A DNA stretch of 34,145 nucleotides from Conidiobolus incongruus B7586 (lineage: Eukaryota; Entomophthoromycota; Entomophthoromycetes; Entomophthorales; Conidiobolaceae). Location of the stretch: NCBI GenBank assembly GCA_000697335.1, contig JNEM01006649.1, positions 1 through 34,145 of the forward strand, in the 5' to 3' direction. The notes beneath the pieces were generated by a model. That model saw only the letters and a program-made list of their open reading frames with translations, searched no databases and had not been told where the DNA came from. Shown here piece by piece: positions 1 through 12,385 of the stretch; positions within the stretch are counted from its first letter, which is position 1, and the number at the start of each line of letters is the position of its first letter. Made by a program: the position numbers and the translations under genes.

Positions 1-1286
1 TTATAAAATTAAAATTATTTATAGCATATATATAAATATATAATAGATTTTAATATCTATTTAATTATAATCATAGATCATTGATTAATTATTAATTTAA
101 CGACTAAATCATATAAAAAATATTAAAATTGAATTTAATCATTGTTCAAGTCTGAAAATATAATTAATTTTATGTTATATAAATCAAAATATATAGGTCA
201 GATTTTATTTTTTATCATTATATTTTCAGAGTTATAAAAAATAATTTATATTATATAAAAAGATATACTTTATATTAAAAACTTTTAATTTTTAATTATA
301 CGTAATTCAAATAATAATAAAAAATATAGATATATTAAGTTTAATTCCAAAAAAAAATTGTGAAAAATATCAACTATATTTTCATTTTAAAAAGTCGTAG
401 AATATTGGTATAAAGCTAAGTAACTCTTTATGTTAAATCTAACTATAGATATAGGATATAATTGAATAGTTTATTAAGAACATATTAATATTCATCATTA
501 ATTTTTAAATATAATTAATATAATAAAGTCAAATTAGATTATTTTATAGAATAAAATAAAAATCCACAAAAAATATATAAAGTAAATATAAAATTAATAA
601 AAGTATTATATTAAAATATATAATTCATATTAAATTACAATTTAAATAGTTATAAAAAATACTTTCCCATATATTATATTGATAAAATTATTTATATTTA
701 AAGATTTCATAATATATATCAAAAATCAAAATAATATAAAATATCGATATATTTTGGAAAAATTATTCTTGATTAAAAATTACTAGATATATTTGAATAT
801 TGTAAAATCTTTTAATAAAGAAAAATTAATACAAATATATATAGATCAGGTTTTAGTTTATCATACTTAAAAATAATATATATACTGATATAGCTTCGAT
901 TAATAATTTATATTTATTATTTTAAAAAGTTTAATAATTCTTAGATTATGATATCAATTATAAATTACTTTTATAAAGTTTTCTTATAATATATTATATG
1001 ATAATAAATTACTTAATTGATAATTATAAAATTCATTAATTAGATACAATTATCAGACTAATTTATTATAGCTTTAAAAGAGATTAATATTTAAATATCA
1101 AAAATTATATATATATTTATAATGATTTTTGAATAAAACAAACTAGGTTTATAGATTTTTATTCAAATTTTAATAGTTAATAGATATATATATTGATATT
1201 TGATATATTAATATTTAAAATAAAATAAACTCAAATTGCTAGCAATATATATTAATAAGTTTAATTATTAAATGAAATTTAAAAGA
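1..1286. other. AT-rich intergenic DNA, no gene seen
   Basis: This stretch is extremely AT-rich and has no reading frame of useful length on either strand. No recognisable protein fragment emerged when I read it in several frames. It is probably old transposon debris like that immediately to its right, but I cannot assign a family. Confidence 0.6.
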
Positions 1287-2609
1287 TATTATTAGTAAGG
1301 AAATTATAAAATGGCAAATTTTTTAATTTCTGATCTTTAAAACATATTATATATTTTGAAAGACTATTTTTAAATAAAATATATAGGAAAATAAATATTT
1401 TCAATCTATATATATATATATTTTATTTTAATTAATTTTTTTATTCAAATTTTTTGATATTAAAATTTATATTTAAATATAATTATATTTAAACTAAATA
1501 ATGATTATAAAAAGACTTTTATTTTTATATCTTTAAAACTTAATTATAAACCCTTTAAAATCATTTAAAACTTGTAAATAACTTATAAAGATAGTATTTT
1601 ATCTAAAATTACTATATATCACTTTATTTGTGATTTTATCATTAAAAGGGATATTATGTAAAATTTACCAAAATCTAAAAAATTAATTTATATTGTTATT
1701 TTTTTATTAACTAATATAGTAAAGAAATATGTTAAAAAACACCCTTTTATTTTAGTTAAAAAACTATTAAAGTAATTTATTATTAATTATATAAACATGT
1801 TATATATACTTGAGTTTAAACTTAAATTAATAAATAAAAATATAAAATAAATATCTTATAATTTATCAAAAGCTAAAAAGGAAATTAGAGTAATTATAAC
1901 TAAACTAATCTTATTAAGATATAACAAAAAACAGAAGTATTTATAGTAAATACTTATACTTAATGAATCTTAAATTTTTCTATATAATTTTTCACTTAAA
2001 AAAACAAATAATTGGGTTAAATTAAATTAATTGTTTTTATAAATATTAATAAATAAGTATTTTAAATATAAGCAAATATTAATTATTATAATAGATTAAA
2101 TGATATATAATTTTTTTATTTAACACCTCAAGAAAAATCAATTAATAGTATATTATATATTATATTTTTAAATAAAACTATTTTTAAAATTTATTCTCAA
2201 TATAAATTAAAAATACCTATTATTATGCATAATAATTATAAAATATATAAAATTAAAAATATAAAAGAACTTTTATATAAAAAAACTAAAGAGAGTTACC
2301 ATATCTAATATATATACCTGATTATAACCCATGTGATTATTATTGTTTTAAATAATTAAAAAATCAGCTTATAGGAAAAAAATTCCTGCAAATAAATTAA
2401 ATTAGTTTGTGAAATATTAAATTTCAATATTTAATAAAAAAACTATTTTTTAGATATTAGAAGCTTACCAAAAATATAGAAAAGAGTGATTAATAATAAA
2501 GGAGGCTATTAATTTTATAATATTTATTAAATTTTATATATTGTTTATTAGTTTATTTATTTGATTTTGGTTTTATATTTATGCTATTATTTATTTTCTA
2601 TACTAATAT
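1287..2609 (+). mobile_element. Tc1/mariner element, copy A, decayed
   Basis: This is a full-length but dead DNA transposon of about 1.3 kb. The ends are imperfect terminal inverted repeats that begin TATTAGT (about 1290-1315 and, inverted, about 2584-2608). Both ends match those of copy B. Inside, on the plus strand, fragments of a transposase are readable. Around 2225-2280 lies MHNNYKIYKIKNIKEL, which corresponds to the conserved DN..H block, with the catalytic Asp position now Asn. PDYNPCDYYCFK at 2317-2352 is the third catalytic block. The spacing between these blocks is about 34 residues, as expected for the superfamily. The frame is broken by many stops at positions where the family has Trp or Gln, which fits C-to-T and G-to-A decay. 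It cannot encode an active enzyme. Mariner against Tc1 proper cannot be settled from these fragments. Confidence 0.8.
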
Positions 2610-3479
2610 TATGAATTCAATTAAATTTTTTAGAAAAATACCTTCTCAAGTAAATAATCAAACTGTTTCAACTATAGAAGAATATGATCAAATATCTTTT
2701 ATTTAGAATTAACTAATATATATGAATTACTATATATAGTGGGTATGAAAAGATAATATATAATAATAAATTGGTAATCCAATATATTTAAAAAACTTAA
2801 AATTAATCTTAATAATAATTTTTAAAAAGATATATAAATTAGAAATAAATTATTATAAAAATACAATAGGAGATATAAAAATATATTATATTTAATTTAT
2901 TAAAAACATTCATTAATATTTAAATAACCAAAATGACATTTGTTTGTTAATATATTAATAATCATTATTAATTTTTTAAAAATTTAATCCAAGGAAACAA
3001 AACATATAAAATTTAAAATTCTAAATAAGAGAAAAAAATTTAATTTCATAAATTAAATATCTTAATTGGTTTTAAAAGCTGGTATAAATATATTTCAATT
3101 ATAATTTATTACCACATGCCAAATTTATCTTTATATTTTGTTAATAGTTTCTATTATCATTCATATATTTAAGTATTTTATATTTTATAAGGAATTAATA
3201 TAGAAATTATTTATATGATAAAAATTTCTATAATAAGCCGAGTATATTGAATAATATGGAGGCATAGTTTTTGGTTGAATATGATAATAGCTATAATTCT
3301 TTTATCAGAGGATTAGGTTAAAATCATAAAAGAAATTAATATTAATAGATATCTTTTTATAAGGTTAAATATTTAGTATAAATTAAATTTAATATATTAA
3401 TATCTATTCAAAATTTTCTATAATGATAATTTAACCAAGATTAATATTGATTATTTCTTATATAAAAGTAAAAATAAGC
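2610..3479. other. AT-rich DNA, possible transposon debris
   Basis: There is no gene. One short open frame (2611-2706, plus, 31 residues) starts directly after transposon copy A but resembles nothing I know. The stretch may belong to the copia-type fossil to its right, but I found no clear landmark. Confidence 0.45.
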
Positions 3480-3850
3480 TTTTGTGTCAGAATTAAAAAC
3501 ATCTCAATATTTATTAGTATATTTGTTATATTATACAGATATTTTTGATTATATAATATAATATTTAAGCTTTAAGAATGATATTATAATAACTTTATTT
3601 TAACAAGTGATAAACATTATATTTGAATATGATGTATATTTAGTATTTAATAATAAAAACAATATATATACAAAGTGACATGGAATAATAATATTATTAT
3701 TTAAAGTTGACTTTGTTAGGAGTATAGAGATGTTGATTATTTTTTATAGATTTAACATATAAGGTTATAGTCTGATATTGGATTCTGAATGCAAAAACTT
3801 AATTAATGTCAAATAGAAAAATTATTTGAGTTCTTGTCAATTTCAATAAA
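3480..3850 (+). mobile_element. Ty1/copia-like retrotransposon fossil, RNase H part
   Basis: On the plus strand the reading around 3709-3840 follows the residue pattern of the RNase H region at the 3' end of copia-type pol genes. The sequence just before it (about 3600-3700) fits the connection segment that precedes RNase H in that family. This is a fossil: it is heavily decayed, AT-shifted and broken many times. No long terminal repeats were identified, so the original limits and age are unknown. The decay level is similar to that of the neighbouring DNA transposons, which suggests it is old. Confidence 0.5.
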
Positions 3851-4242
3851 TATATAATATATTAATTAATTGGTAAAGTTTTAATAATTATTAACTTAAA
3901 AATTTTAAATTTGACTAAATAAGACACTTAGGTATAAGAGTGAAATAAAAATATTTTTTATTAATTAATGAAAATTTGAATTTTATAAAATCTTATAAAG
4001 AATTAAATTATGAGAATCAATCTGTCGGAAATAATATTATAGACTTAATTTTGTAGAAGATTTTTATTTTTTGATGAGTAAATATAACATTTACTATCTT
4101 ATATTTTTATTTTGTATTCAAAAAGTGTAAAAATTGAACTAAATAAAAGATTTAAGAATCATTAAAGAATAATATTATATTGAAAATATCATATATAATA
4201 AATAAATTTGAATAAAATATTATTGAACTCTATTACTTGGTC
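3851..4242. other. AT-rich spacer 3' of ABC pseudogene 1
   Basis: No gene or clear repeat is visible. The sequence does not match the 3' flank of the intact ABC gene (below 14668), so homology between the two copies ends at about the old stop codon. Confidence 0.5.
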
Positions 4243-7200
4243 ATGCATATTTTGTTCTTGAACCATACTTTAATAGATACATTGAAGTCATACCAACGTG
4301 CTATGATTGTCACATTCTACAATATTCCCATCTATGAAGACATAAATAGTGCCAGCGCGCTTAATGATCGACAAGCGATGAGCAAATGCAATGGTAATAC
4401 GTCCATCTGAGGCATTATCAAGTGCTTCTTGCACCATCTTGTCACTTTGGGCGTCTAAGGCACTGGTAGCTTCATCCAGAAGTAACAGTTTGGGATTTTT
4501 GACCAGTGCTCTGGCAATGATAATACGCTGCTTTTGGCCTCCGGACAATTGGCTCCCCATAACCCAACATTAGTGTCGTAGCCATCGGGTGATTTCGAGA
4601 TAAAGTCATGGATGTTGGCCAGTTTGCAAGCTTCGATAGTTTGGTCATGGGTGGGTACAGATCCGTCGGAACGGGCTCCCCAAGTAATGTTCTCTCGAAT
4701 AGTGAGGTTATAGAGAGAAGGCTCTTGACTCACCACTGCAATTTGATCACGAAGCTGCGTGATGGGAAGATCTTCGATGGCAATACCGTCGATGGTAACA
4801 GATCCAGATGCAATGTCGTAAAAGCGTTGTAAAATACCCAGAGTTGTACTCTTACCACACCCACTAGCTCCTACAAGTGCAATGAACTGACCTGGCTTTG
4901 CTTCCAAATCAACACTGCGGAGGACTTTGATATGAGGACGTGTGAGATAATGAAACTGAACATTATTGAACTTAATATGACTATGAATTTCAATCGACTT
5001 ATATCAGCCTCTGGTTTGAATTTGATAATAGGAATACGTTCAGTAATGTCGAAAACATGGTTAGCAGCTGATTTGACTTTGAAATCATCTTTTATCTAGG
5101 TAAATAGACGAGTACATTTAACCGACCTCATTACAGATACATTGAGCACTGTAAACATTTGTTGCAAAGTATATTCCCATGTGAGAAAGAGAATAGAACC
5201 ATAGAAGGTTAAAGCAGCAATCAAATAAATCAAGCAATAAATACTCACATAAATAGAGATAGTAATCCAAGCTTTAGGGTTGTTTACTCTAAAAGTACAA
5301 TTTAAACGGGTCATATAATTTTCTATAACCTTCTGCTCAATACTGAAAGCTGCTACAGCGAATCGCGCTGACAGCTTGGCAACCAATTCTTGAAGATTTA
5401 GTATAAGCTCTTTCGGTGTCGAATGTAAAACTAAAGTGAATCTTTTCGTAGAAATATCCAGTGATCACCAATATAAATAAGGTTGCAATCGCTACCAATT
5501 CCAATTTCCTATCATAACAAAGTTTCAACACAATACTAATCATAATATTCAATATAGTTTTGAAAATAGTACCCATGGTAGTCTCACTAATGGAATAAAT
5601 ATTTTGATCATCAGTATTTCATAGAGAAGCTAAAACATCTGTGGAATTTTCAGATCAATTAAATCATCTAATCTCATGTTTTAATACTCACGCAAAAGTC
5701 AAATAAGTGATTTGAGTGATTAACTTTTCCAAAGATTTTACTAAGCCCATCTCCCGTAAAAAGTCATCAATACCTGTTACAATACTTAGTACCATGCTTA
5801 TAATTGCATAGTATTCAGTGTTTCGTAATAGTTCCTCACCTTTCTCCTCTAAAATATCCGTCAATTTAGTGATGAACATTTCAAAATGACATGTATTAAT
5901 CCAATAATTGTGTATCCAGTTATCATTTCAAGATAGTAAATGGGTCCGGGTCTACTCAAAGCGATGAGTTTGGTTACTAACATATAAATCGATCTGGGCT
6001 TGGATGATACTTCGACTGTGGGTGCTTGCTTATGCATAGTGTGAAGGAGACTGGTATTACCAATTTCAAATTTGAGGGAAATGTGAAGGGTTAAATTTCC
6101 TGAAAGTTCAATGGGTTCAGGTTGAGATATTGAGATGGGAATATATAATCCTTTTTTTATCTAAAGGCATTTCAGTCTTAGATTGAGTCTAATTCGATTC
6201 CTAAAACTTTGAATTTGAACAAGCTTGCATAAATTTATTTCCAAATCTAATTTACTACTGATGGGTACTCTATTTAATTGATTTGCTTTCATTCCTGATC
6301 ACAATGATATCAGCATACTTGATCGTAGTAGACGATGAGCAATTACAATTGTAGTTCCGTTATTAGAGGCTCTATCCGAAGTGAACAGCACTTGGACTTC
6401 TGATCTCAAATTTATGACATTAGTGGCTTGATCTAATAGTATGGGAGGATCATTGACAATTGCTCTAGCAATTGCAATTCTTTGCTTTTGGCCACCGGAA
6501 AGCAAGAAACCACGTTCACCAACTTCAGTATAATAGCCATTAGGCAAACTTGAAATAAAATTATCAAAGTTAGTAATCTCACGAACTTCGATAATGGCTT
6601 CAATTTATACTTGAGGAGATATAGGGTCTAATTTGGTTCCGGTAATCCTAAATGCAACATTTTCGGCAATAGTACTAATGAACAAGGATGGTTTCTGACT
6701 CGTTAAACCAAGCTGACGCCCTCCGACTACTTGATATTCAAATTAGAAACATAAGTACCTTTCAACTCAATGACCAATTGTAGGATTGTAAAATCCCTCG
6801 AGTAACTGAATAATTATTAATGTTTCGGATCGGTTATTTCCTACCAATCAAACCGTGGAAAATGGACTACCAAATTAATTCCCTTCAAGACACCGGCTCT
6901 TTTCTTTGATGGATCGATCAATATCCCATCCTTGGAATTAATTCTGCCAAATATCTTATCTGAAAATAAATCATTATAGCTGCCTTTAGAATGTATATCA
7001 GGTTTTTTGTCAATAGTTTCAGACAACTGGATGCTCACTGATATAAGTAATATTATCTCTTGGAGATCTGGTCCGATTGCTGGAGATGTGCAAGCTCCTA
7101 AGGAAATTGTGTTAATGGCAATTACCATACTATTATAGGTAACCATCAGCTAGAACAAAATTTTCCTTTGTAGGAGAATCTAAATGCATAGCTAGAGAAT

Positions 7201-8040
7201 ATAAACATCGAAATAATACCAAAACCAGTGGCGTATAAAGCCGTACTTAAAGTGATATTTTTCTCCGCTTTGAAAAAAATTCTAATACTTATTCAATTTT
7301 CCTTGTTGATTGTGGATGGTAGTTGCCTTAACATGTGAAAACAATACTTCCGCAAAACTGATCGCTTGGGAGAAAATCTCTAAAGATCCATCAGTGAATT
7401 TGGTCATTAAATACTCCATAGCGAATACCATAACAGCTGTCCTTGATATGTCAACATCGAAGATTAATTAAACCTCCAATTGTGCAAGAGAGATACCACG
7501 TAACTGGGTACGCACGCAGCCATATCTTGAATAAGTAAGGACATCTTTTCGGATAAGGCTCCCTGAATTAATAAAATATCGGGCGTGATTCTAATAGCTG
7601 CTTCCCCTGCTTCTACTTCAGTACCTTACTAGTTAATATCTTGATATAATACCAATCTCAGATATAACTTCCTCAATTTTAAACTAATGCTCTCACTAAT
7701 AACTTGAAACGCAGCGGTAGTCGGGTAAGTACTGAAGAAGTAATTAGCAAGTGCACATACCATAGGGTGTAATAATGTCACGAAGCATCAAAATCATTGA
7801 GCAAATTTGCTCCATTACAATAGTCTAAGAAAGGTTGGTGGATATTACCAAAAACAAGAACAATTAGAGGTGATGATACACAAATTACAATTGCCGTTAA
7901 AGTTGCAATAAACAAACCAATAAATTCCCATTCTTGTGTTGGAGTAAGAACCTTGAAGAGGTTGTTTTCATTAGAATGCTTTTTATCATTGGTAAATAAT
8001 GAATTTTTCCATCATTATTCCTCCCCTTATCCGAGGCCAT
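4243..8040 (-). pseudogene. ABCB-type transporter pseudogene 1 (full length)
   Basis: This is a dead copy of the intact ABC gene at 14668-18537, in the same orientation and collinear from the start region (ATG-like at 8040, followed by an eroded N-terminus and TMD1) to the last C-terminal block (about 4243-4290). Its length, about 3.8 kb, is near that of the living gene. It is broken by many frameshifts and stops. NBD1 (6299-6547) keeps LLSGGQKQR, but its Walker B segment has lost a Leu and the catalytic Glu is now Gln (ILLDQATN). TMD2 (about 5000-5900) is only distantly similar to the living gene. NBD2 (about 4390-4930) is roughly 95% identical to it by eye, including synonymous sites, with one frame break near the signature region. 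No functional product is expected. The contrast between domains suggests later gene conversion. Confidence 0.92.
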
Positions 8041-8165
8041 CTTTTATATTTGGGAAATATCAATGTTTATATGTTAAGCGATTTTTTTAAATTACTCAAA
8101 TTATAAATATAAATCGAATACCTATGAATCTTTTGAATAGATGCTATATTATCAACATTTAATAC

Positions 8166-8191
8166 TATATAATATAATATAATATAATATT
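8166..8191. repeat. TAATA pentamer microsatellite
   Basis: This is a short tandem run of about five AATAT/TAATA units. It is simple sequence and is not tied to any gene. Confidence 0.7.
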
Positions 8192-9354
8192 ACATAATTC
8201 AATAGTTTCGCCAAAATCGTACATTGAAAATGAAGAGATCATATCCTTTTTATACCTTTAAATCAAGCTGTTATCGATCGTGATAATTACATTACCGAAA
8301 TTATATTCAGGTTATTATTTTTTATCTAATTGTTGTGTCTTTATAATAAGTTTTGTAAATAAAGATCATAGTTAGAAAAGTACTCAAAATATGATTTAGT
8401 AAATTATTTATTAATCCTGCTTTTTAACATATTGGGACTGTAGGTCTGAGAACTTACTGTTGAGACGTTGTAGCAGAATATCCAAAAAGAAAAAACTACC
8501 CTCTTTCTTTATCACTTTTGGGTTTAAATAGTTGCTTAAATGAATGATATGGAATTTGGATATAATCTAATAAAGAAAACAAAGTGAACAAAGAGTATCC
8601 TTCAATTATAGACTGACAAAGCCAGCTTAAAATAGAAATAATATTGGTTTAACTATCAAATTGGAATGGATGATTAATTTTAAAATACAACATAATGATG
8701 ATTACTCAACAAATTTATACTTTTTCCACTTTTAGATTTGATCCTAGATATAGAGTGAATAATTATCAATTCTTTTGTATACAATGTATAATTACTACAA
8801 TACCAAAATATTGATATTTCAATTTTTGCAAGGATTAGAAATATATTTCTAAATTATTGCTTACTATAGTGATTTTAAATATCATTCTTACTTTCCAGGA
8901 ATTTGGTAAAATTCAATCAAGTATAAATTATACTATCAATGATTTATCTAATTGACTTTTTTTTCAAATTGGCGCAATTTTTTCTATTGAACAAATATTT
9001 TGTAATCCAGATAGATTTAGTTGAATGATAAAATAAGTTTTAATAAGTACTCTACTTTAAAGATATCTTAGAATTAAAACAATATTTTTAAAACGAATAA
9101 TATAAATTTTATCTTGCATTAGTCCTATTGTCAACTAACTCTAAAATCCAACCCAATATTTCCAATTAACTTAATATATGATTGTATTCAATCTTCCCAA
9201 AGTGGATAAATATTTAATCTCCAACTATCAAGTTTTTATTCGTTATTTACATCTAATGCGTATTTCAAAAAAAATATGAATATTGAAATCCATATTAGTT
9301 CAACATTATTTTATGGCTGGTTTGCTGCTTAAAATTATTTATCAGTTATGATAA

Positions 9355-9700
9355 AACTGTTGCAGTTAGCAGATCCTGGAATAGAGCATTGGTGGCGTGA
9401 TGGAACATTTGAGCTATAATGAACTGAAGTTGCTGACGACCAGGGGTAAGTACTCAGCAACTTAGGCTACAGCCAGTTGCGCAAGTGCCGGTTCGAATGG
9501 TCGTTGATGGATATGACTTAATGGTAGGTTATATAGATTAGAATAAGGCGTACTCATACGTTTGTAGTTGGATTAGCTTTTATGTTTAATGTTATTAGCG
9601 TGGTACCATAGTCGCAGGTTGTAGTTTAATGATTAGGGAAGAATTATAAACCTTCCTCACGTGCTAAGGGAGTTTGAGTGTCAATTCGAGAAAATCGGGT
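9355..9700. other. Unexplained GC-richer island with hairpin
   Basis: This segment has visibly higher GC than the DNA around it and no open frame of useful length on either strand. It holds a perfect 10-bp inverted repeat, aagttgctga at 9427-9436 and tcagcaactt at 9454-9463, with a 17-nt loop. Shortly after comes ggttcgaatgg (9490-9500), which resembles a tRNA T-loop or Pol III B box. A second short stem is possible near 9638-9657. It could be a structured RNA, a SINE-like element or a remnant of a transposon. I could not fold it into a tRNA. Confidence 0.35.
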
Positions 9701-10458
9701 AATATTTATAGATTGTAACAAAAAGAATAATCTTCTATAATTAATGTATTGTTTATGTTCAAAACTATATCCACTACTTAATAAGATTCACACATTGAAT
9801 TGAAAAAGGGTTTATTACAAATATAATTGGAAATGTGAAACTGAATAATTATAAATTTTCTCATAGATCAAAAATTTTAATATATGCTGTTAACAGGAAA
9901 ATTATGAATTTACTGATGTTATGATTTTATCTGATTAATCGACATTATCAAATAAAAAATCTCAATTCTATAATAGATTATATTATTATGGATAGTATGA
10001 CATTTAAAATATTATACATAATATATTTGAATAGCATTAAAAATAATTTTTATAATATTGGAATCCTCTAATAATAAAAAAATCTTTTTATTCACAAATA
10101 TTACTTACCATATCCATTTAATTATAATACTATTAAATATTAATTATTTTTGATATACATTTAAATATAATTTTAATTACATCAAAGGTGTTTTGTAAAA
10201 TGAAACTATTTCAGAAAATTGATAGACTATTAAAATATATATTTTATCATAGTATATAAAATATTTCAATCAACTAATAAATTATAATAAATATCCTAAT
10301 ATCTTAAAAAAATATATTAATAAACTTTATATTTTTAATCAAATAGATCTGAAAATATTGAAAATGATATTCAAATAAGTTTATGTTATAGATTAGAAAG
10401 TTCAATTTTTAGTTTTTTTGCTAATATAAAAATACCATTTTTTATTGAAATATTCATT

Positions 10459-11746
10459 GATATTAGTGTAGTAATTAAGTAATGACACAATTTTAAAACT
10501 AAAATTAAATAAATAAATTAATAAATAATATATAAAAATTAATTAATAATATAAAATTAATAGCCTCTTTTATTATTAATAACTCTTTTTTATATATTTA
10601 ATAAGCTTCTAATAGCTAAAAAAACAGTTTTTTTATTAAGGACTGAAAATTGATATTTCACAAACCAATTTAATTTATTTGCAAGAATTTTCTTTCCTGT
10701 AAGCTATTTTTTTAATTATCTAAAACAATTATAATCATAAAGGTTATAATCAAGTGAATATACTAGATGTGGTAACTCCCTCCATTTTTTTATATAAAAA
10801 ATCTTTTATAGGTTTAGTTTTATGTATTTTGTAATTATCATATAAAATAATTAGTATTTTTAATTTATATTAAGAAAAAATTTAAAAATAGTTTTATTTA
10901 AAGAAATAATATATAGTTTACTATTAATTAATTTTCCTTGAGGTATTAAATAAAAAAACCATATAATATTATAATTAATTACAAAAATTAACATTCACTT
11001 ATATTTAAAATATCTATTTATTAAAATTTGTTAAGGGGATTAATTTAACTTAACCTAATATTTTATTTTATTTTATTTTTAGGTAAAAGATTATATAAAA
11101 GAATTTAAGATTTATCAATTATAAGTATTTACTATAAAAACCTTTGTTTTTAGTTATGTTTTAATAAGTTTAATTTAGCTATAGCTACTCTAGTTTCCTT
11201 TTAAACTTTTGTTAAATTATGAAATATCTATTTTATAATTTATTAATTAATTTAAGTTTAAACTTAAAAAAATATAACATGCTTATATAATTAATATTTA
11301 ATTATTTTAATAATTCTCTAGCAAAGATTAAAGAGTATTTCTTAATATATCTTTTTATTTTATTAGTAAGTAAAAAAGTAATAGTAGAAATTAATTTTTT
11401 AAATTTGGGTAAATTTTAAATAATATCCCTTTTAGCTTTAAAATCACAAATCTAGCAATATATAGTAGTTTTAAATAAAACATCATCTTTATAAGTTATT
11501 TGCAAGTTTTAAATGATTTTAGATAGTTTATGATTAAGTTTTAAAAATACAAAAATAAAAGCTTTTTGATAATCACAATCCAATTTAAATATAATTAAAT
11601 TTAAATATAAATTTTAAAATCAAAATATTTTAATAAAAAAATAATTAAAATTGAATATATATATATATAATCTATTAAAATATATAATATATTTGAAAAA
11701 TCAGAAATTAAAAAATTTGCCATTTCTTAATTTCTACACTAATATC
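10459..11746 (-). mobile_element. Tc1/mariner element, copy B, decayed
   Basis: This is the best-preserved of the four copies in its ends. The terminal inverted repeats are 26 bp, with the outer gatattagtgtag shared exactly and only three mismatches overall (10459-10484 and 11721-11746). They include the TA expected at a Tc1/mariner target site. The total length of about 1.29 kb is normal for the group. Reading the minus strand gives transposase-like pieces in the expected order: a start MANFLIS-like segment near 11723, a block like RVAIAK.NLLKHN.KQRF near 11190, and the third catalytic block DYNPYDYNCF near 10730-10760. Stops replace Trp and Gln at several places, so it is inactive. Confidence 0.82.
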
Positions 11747-12385
11747 TAAAACTGATTATAAGTGAATAACAATATTATTTTTTAGTTTTCCAATGATTTG
11801 TTAATTTGTACAGATAGTTTGTTTAAAAAAACAGAAAATTTATAAGCATATATATATTTAGGTTGTAAAATTTAAATAAAAATGAAGTTTTCCTAATAAC
11901 AGATTTGAATATAATTGTTTTAATTAAGTATAATAGCTTTGAATTAAAATAATTAGCTTAAATTGATTATATCAAATTTAGTTATGTTTTAGTTGAAAAA
12001 ATTGAATTATTCAATAGATTCAAAAAATATATAAGGATAGTTTTTATTGAAATACAATATATATAGCATTATCCTATCATAAAAGATATCATTTGATAAA
12101 TAATAGCATTGTATATTGTGTTCAAGTATTTTTTCCAATATAACTTAATATAATCTATTGCTATTTAATAATTTATATAGAAATCATAAATAGAGTTATT
12201 AAATTTAGTTATAGTTTGAATTACACAATAATTTTAAATATATTATTAAGGGATATTTTATATCATAATTTGAATAAAATAATTTGAAATTTGTTTTGAA
12301 TTAAAAATCAATCAATATATATTTATATTGCTAAAATACTTATAATGGTTTTATATATCTATCATAAAATTCTTAATATTAAAAA
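11747..12385. other. AT-rich spacer between transposon copies B and C
   Basis: I see no gene, repeat or structured element here beyond simple AT-rich sequence. Confidence 0.5.

Larger units (their letters stand above)
8041..10458. other. Non-genic region with a less AT-rich island
   Basis: No convincing coding frame was found. The interval contains a short pentamer microsatellite (about 8166-8191), a moderately GC-richer patch near 8420-8540, and a clearly distinct island at about 9355-9700 described separately. The sequence upstream of the pseudogene 1 start (8041-8200) shows no obvious match to the promoter side of the intact ABC gene. Confidence 0.5.

Noticed and set aside
2611-2706. A possible 31-residue gene just after transposon copy A
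   Set aside because: It is short, without homology, followed by dense stops, and lies in transposon debris.
9420-9500. A tRNA gene around the ggttcgaatgg motif
   Set aside because: No acceptor stem, anticodon arm or correctly spaced A box could be found. Only the T-loop-like motif is present.
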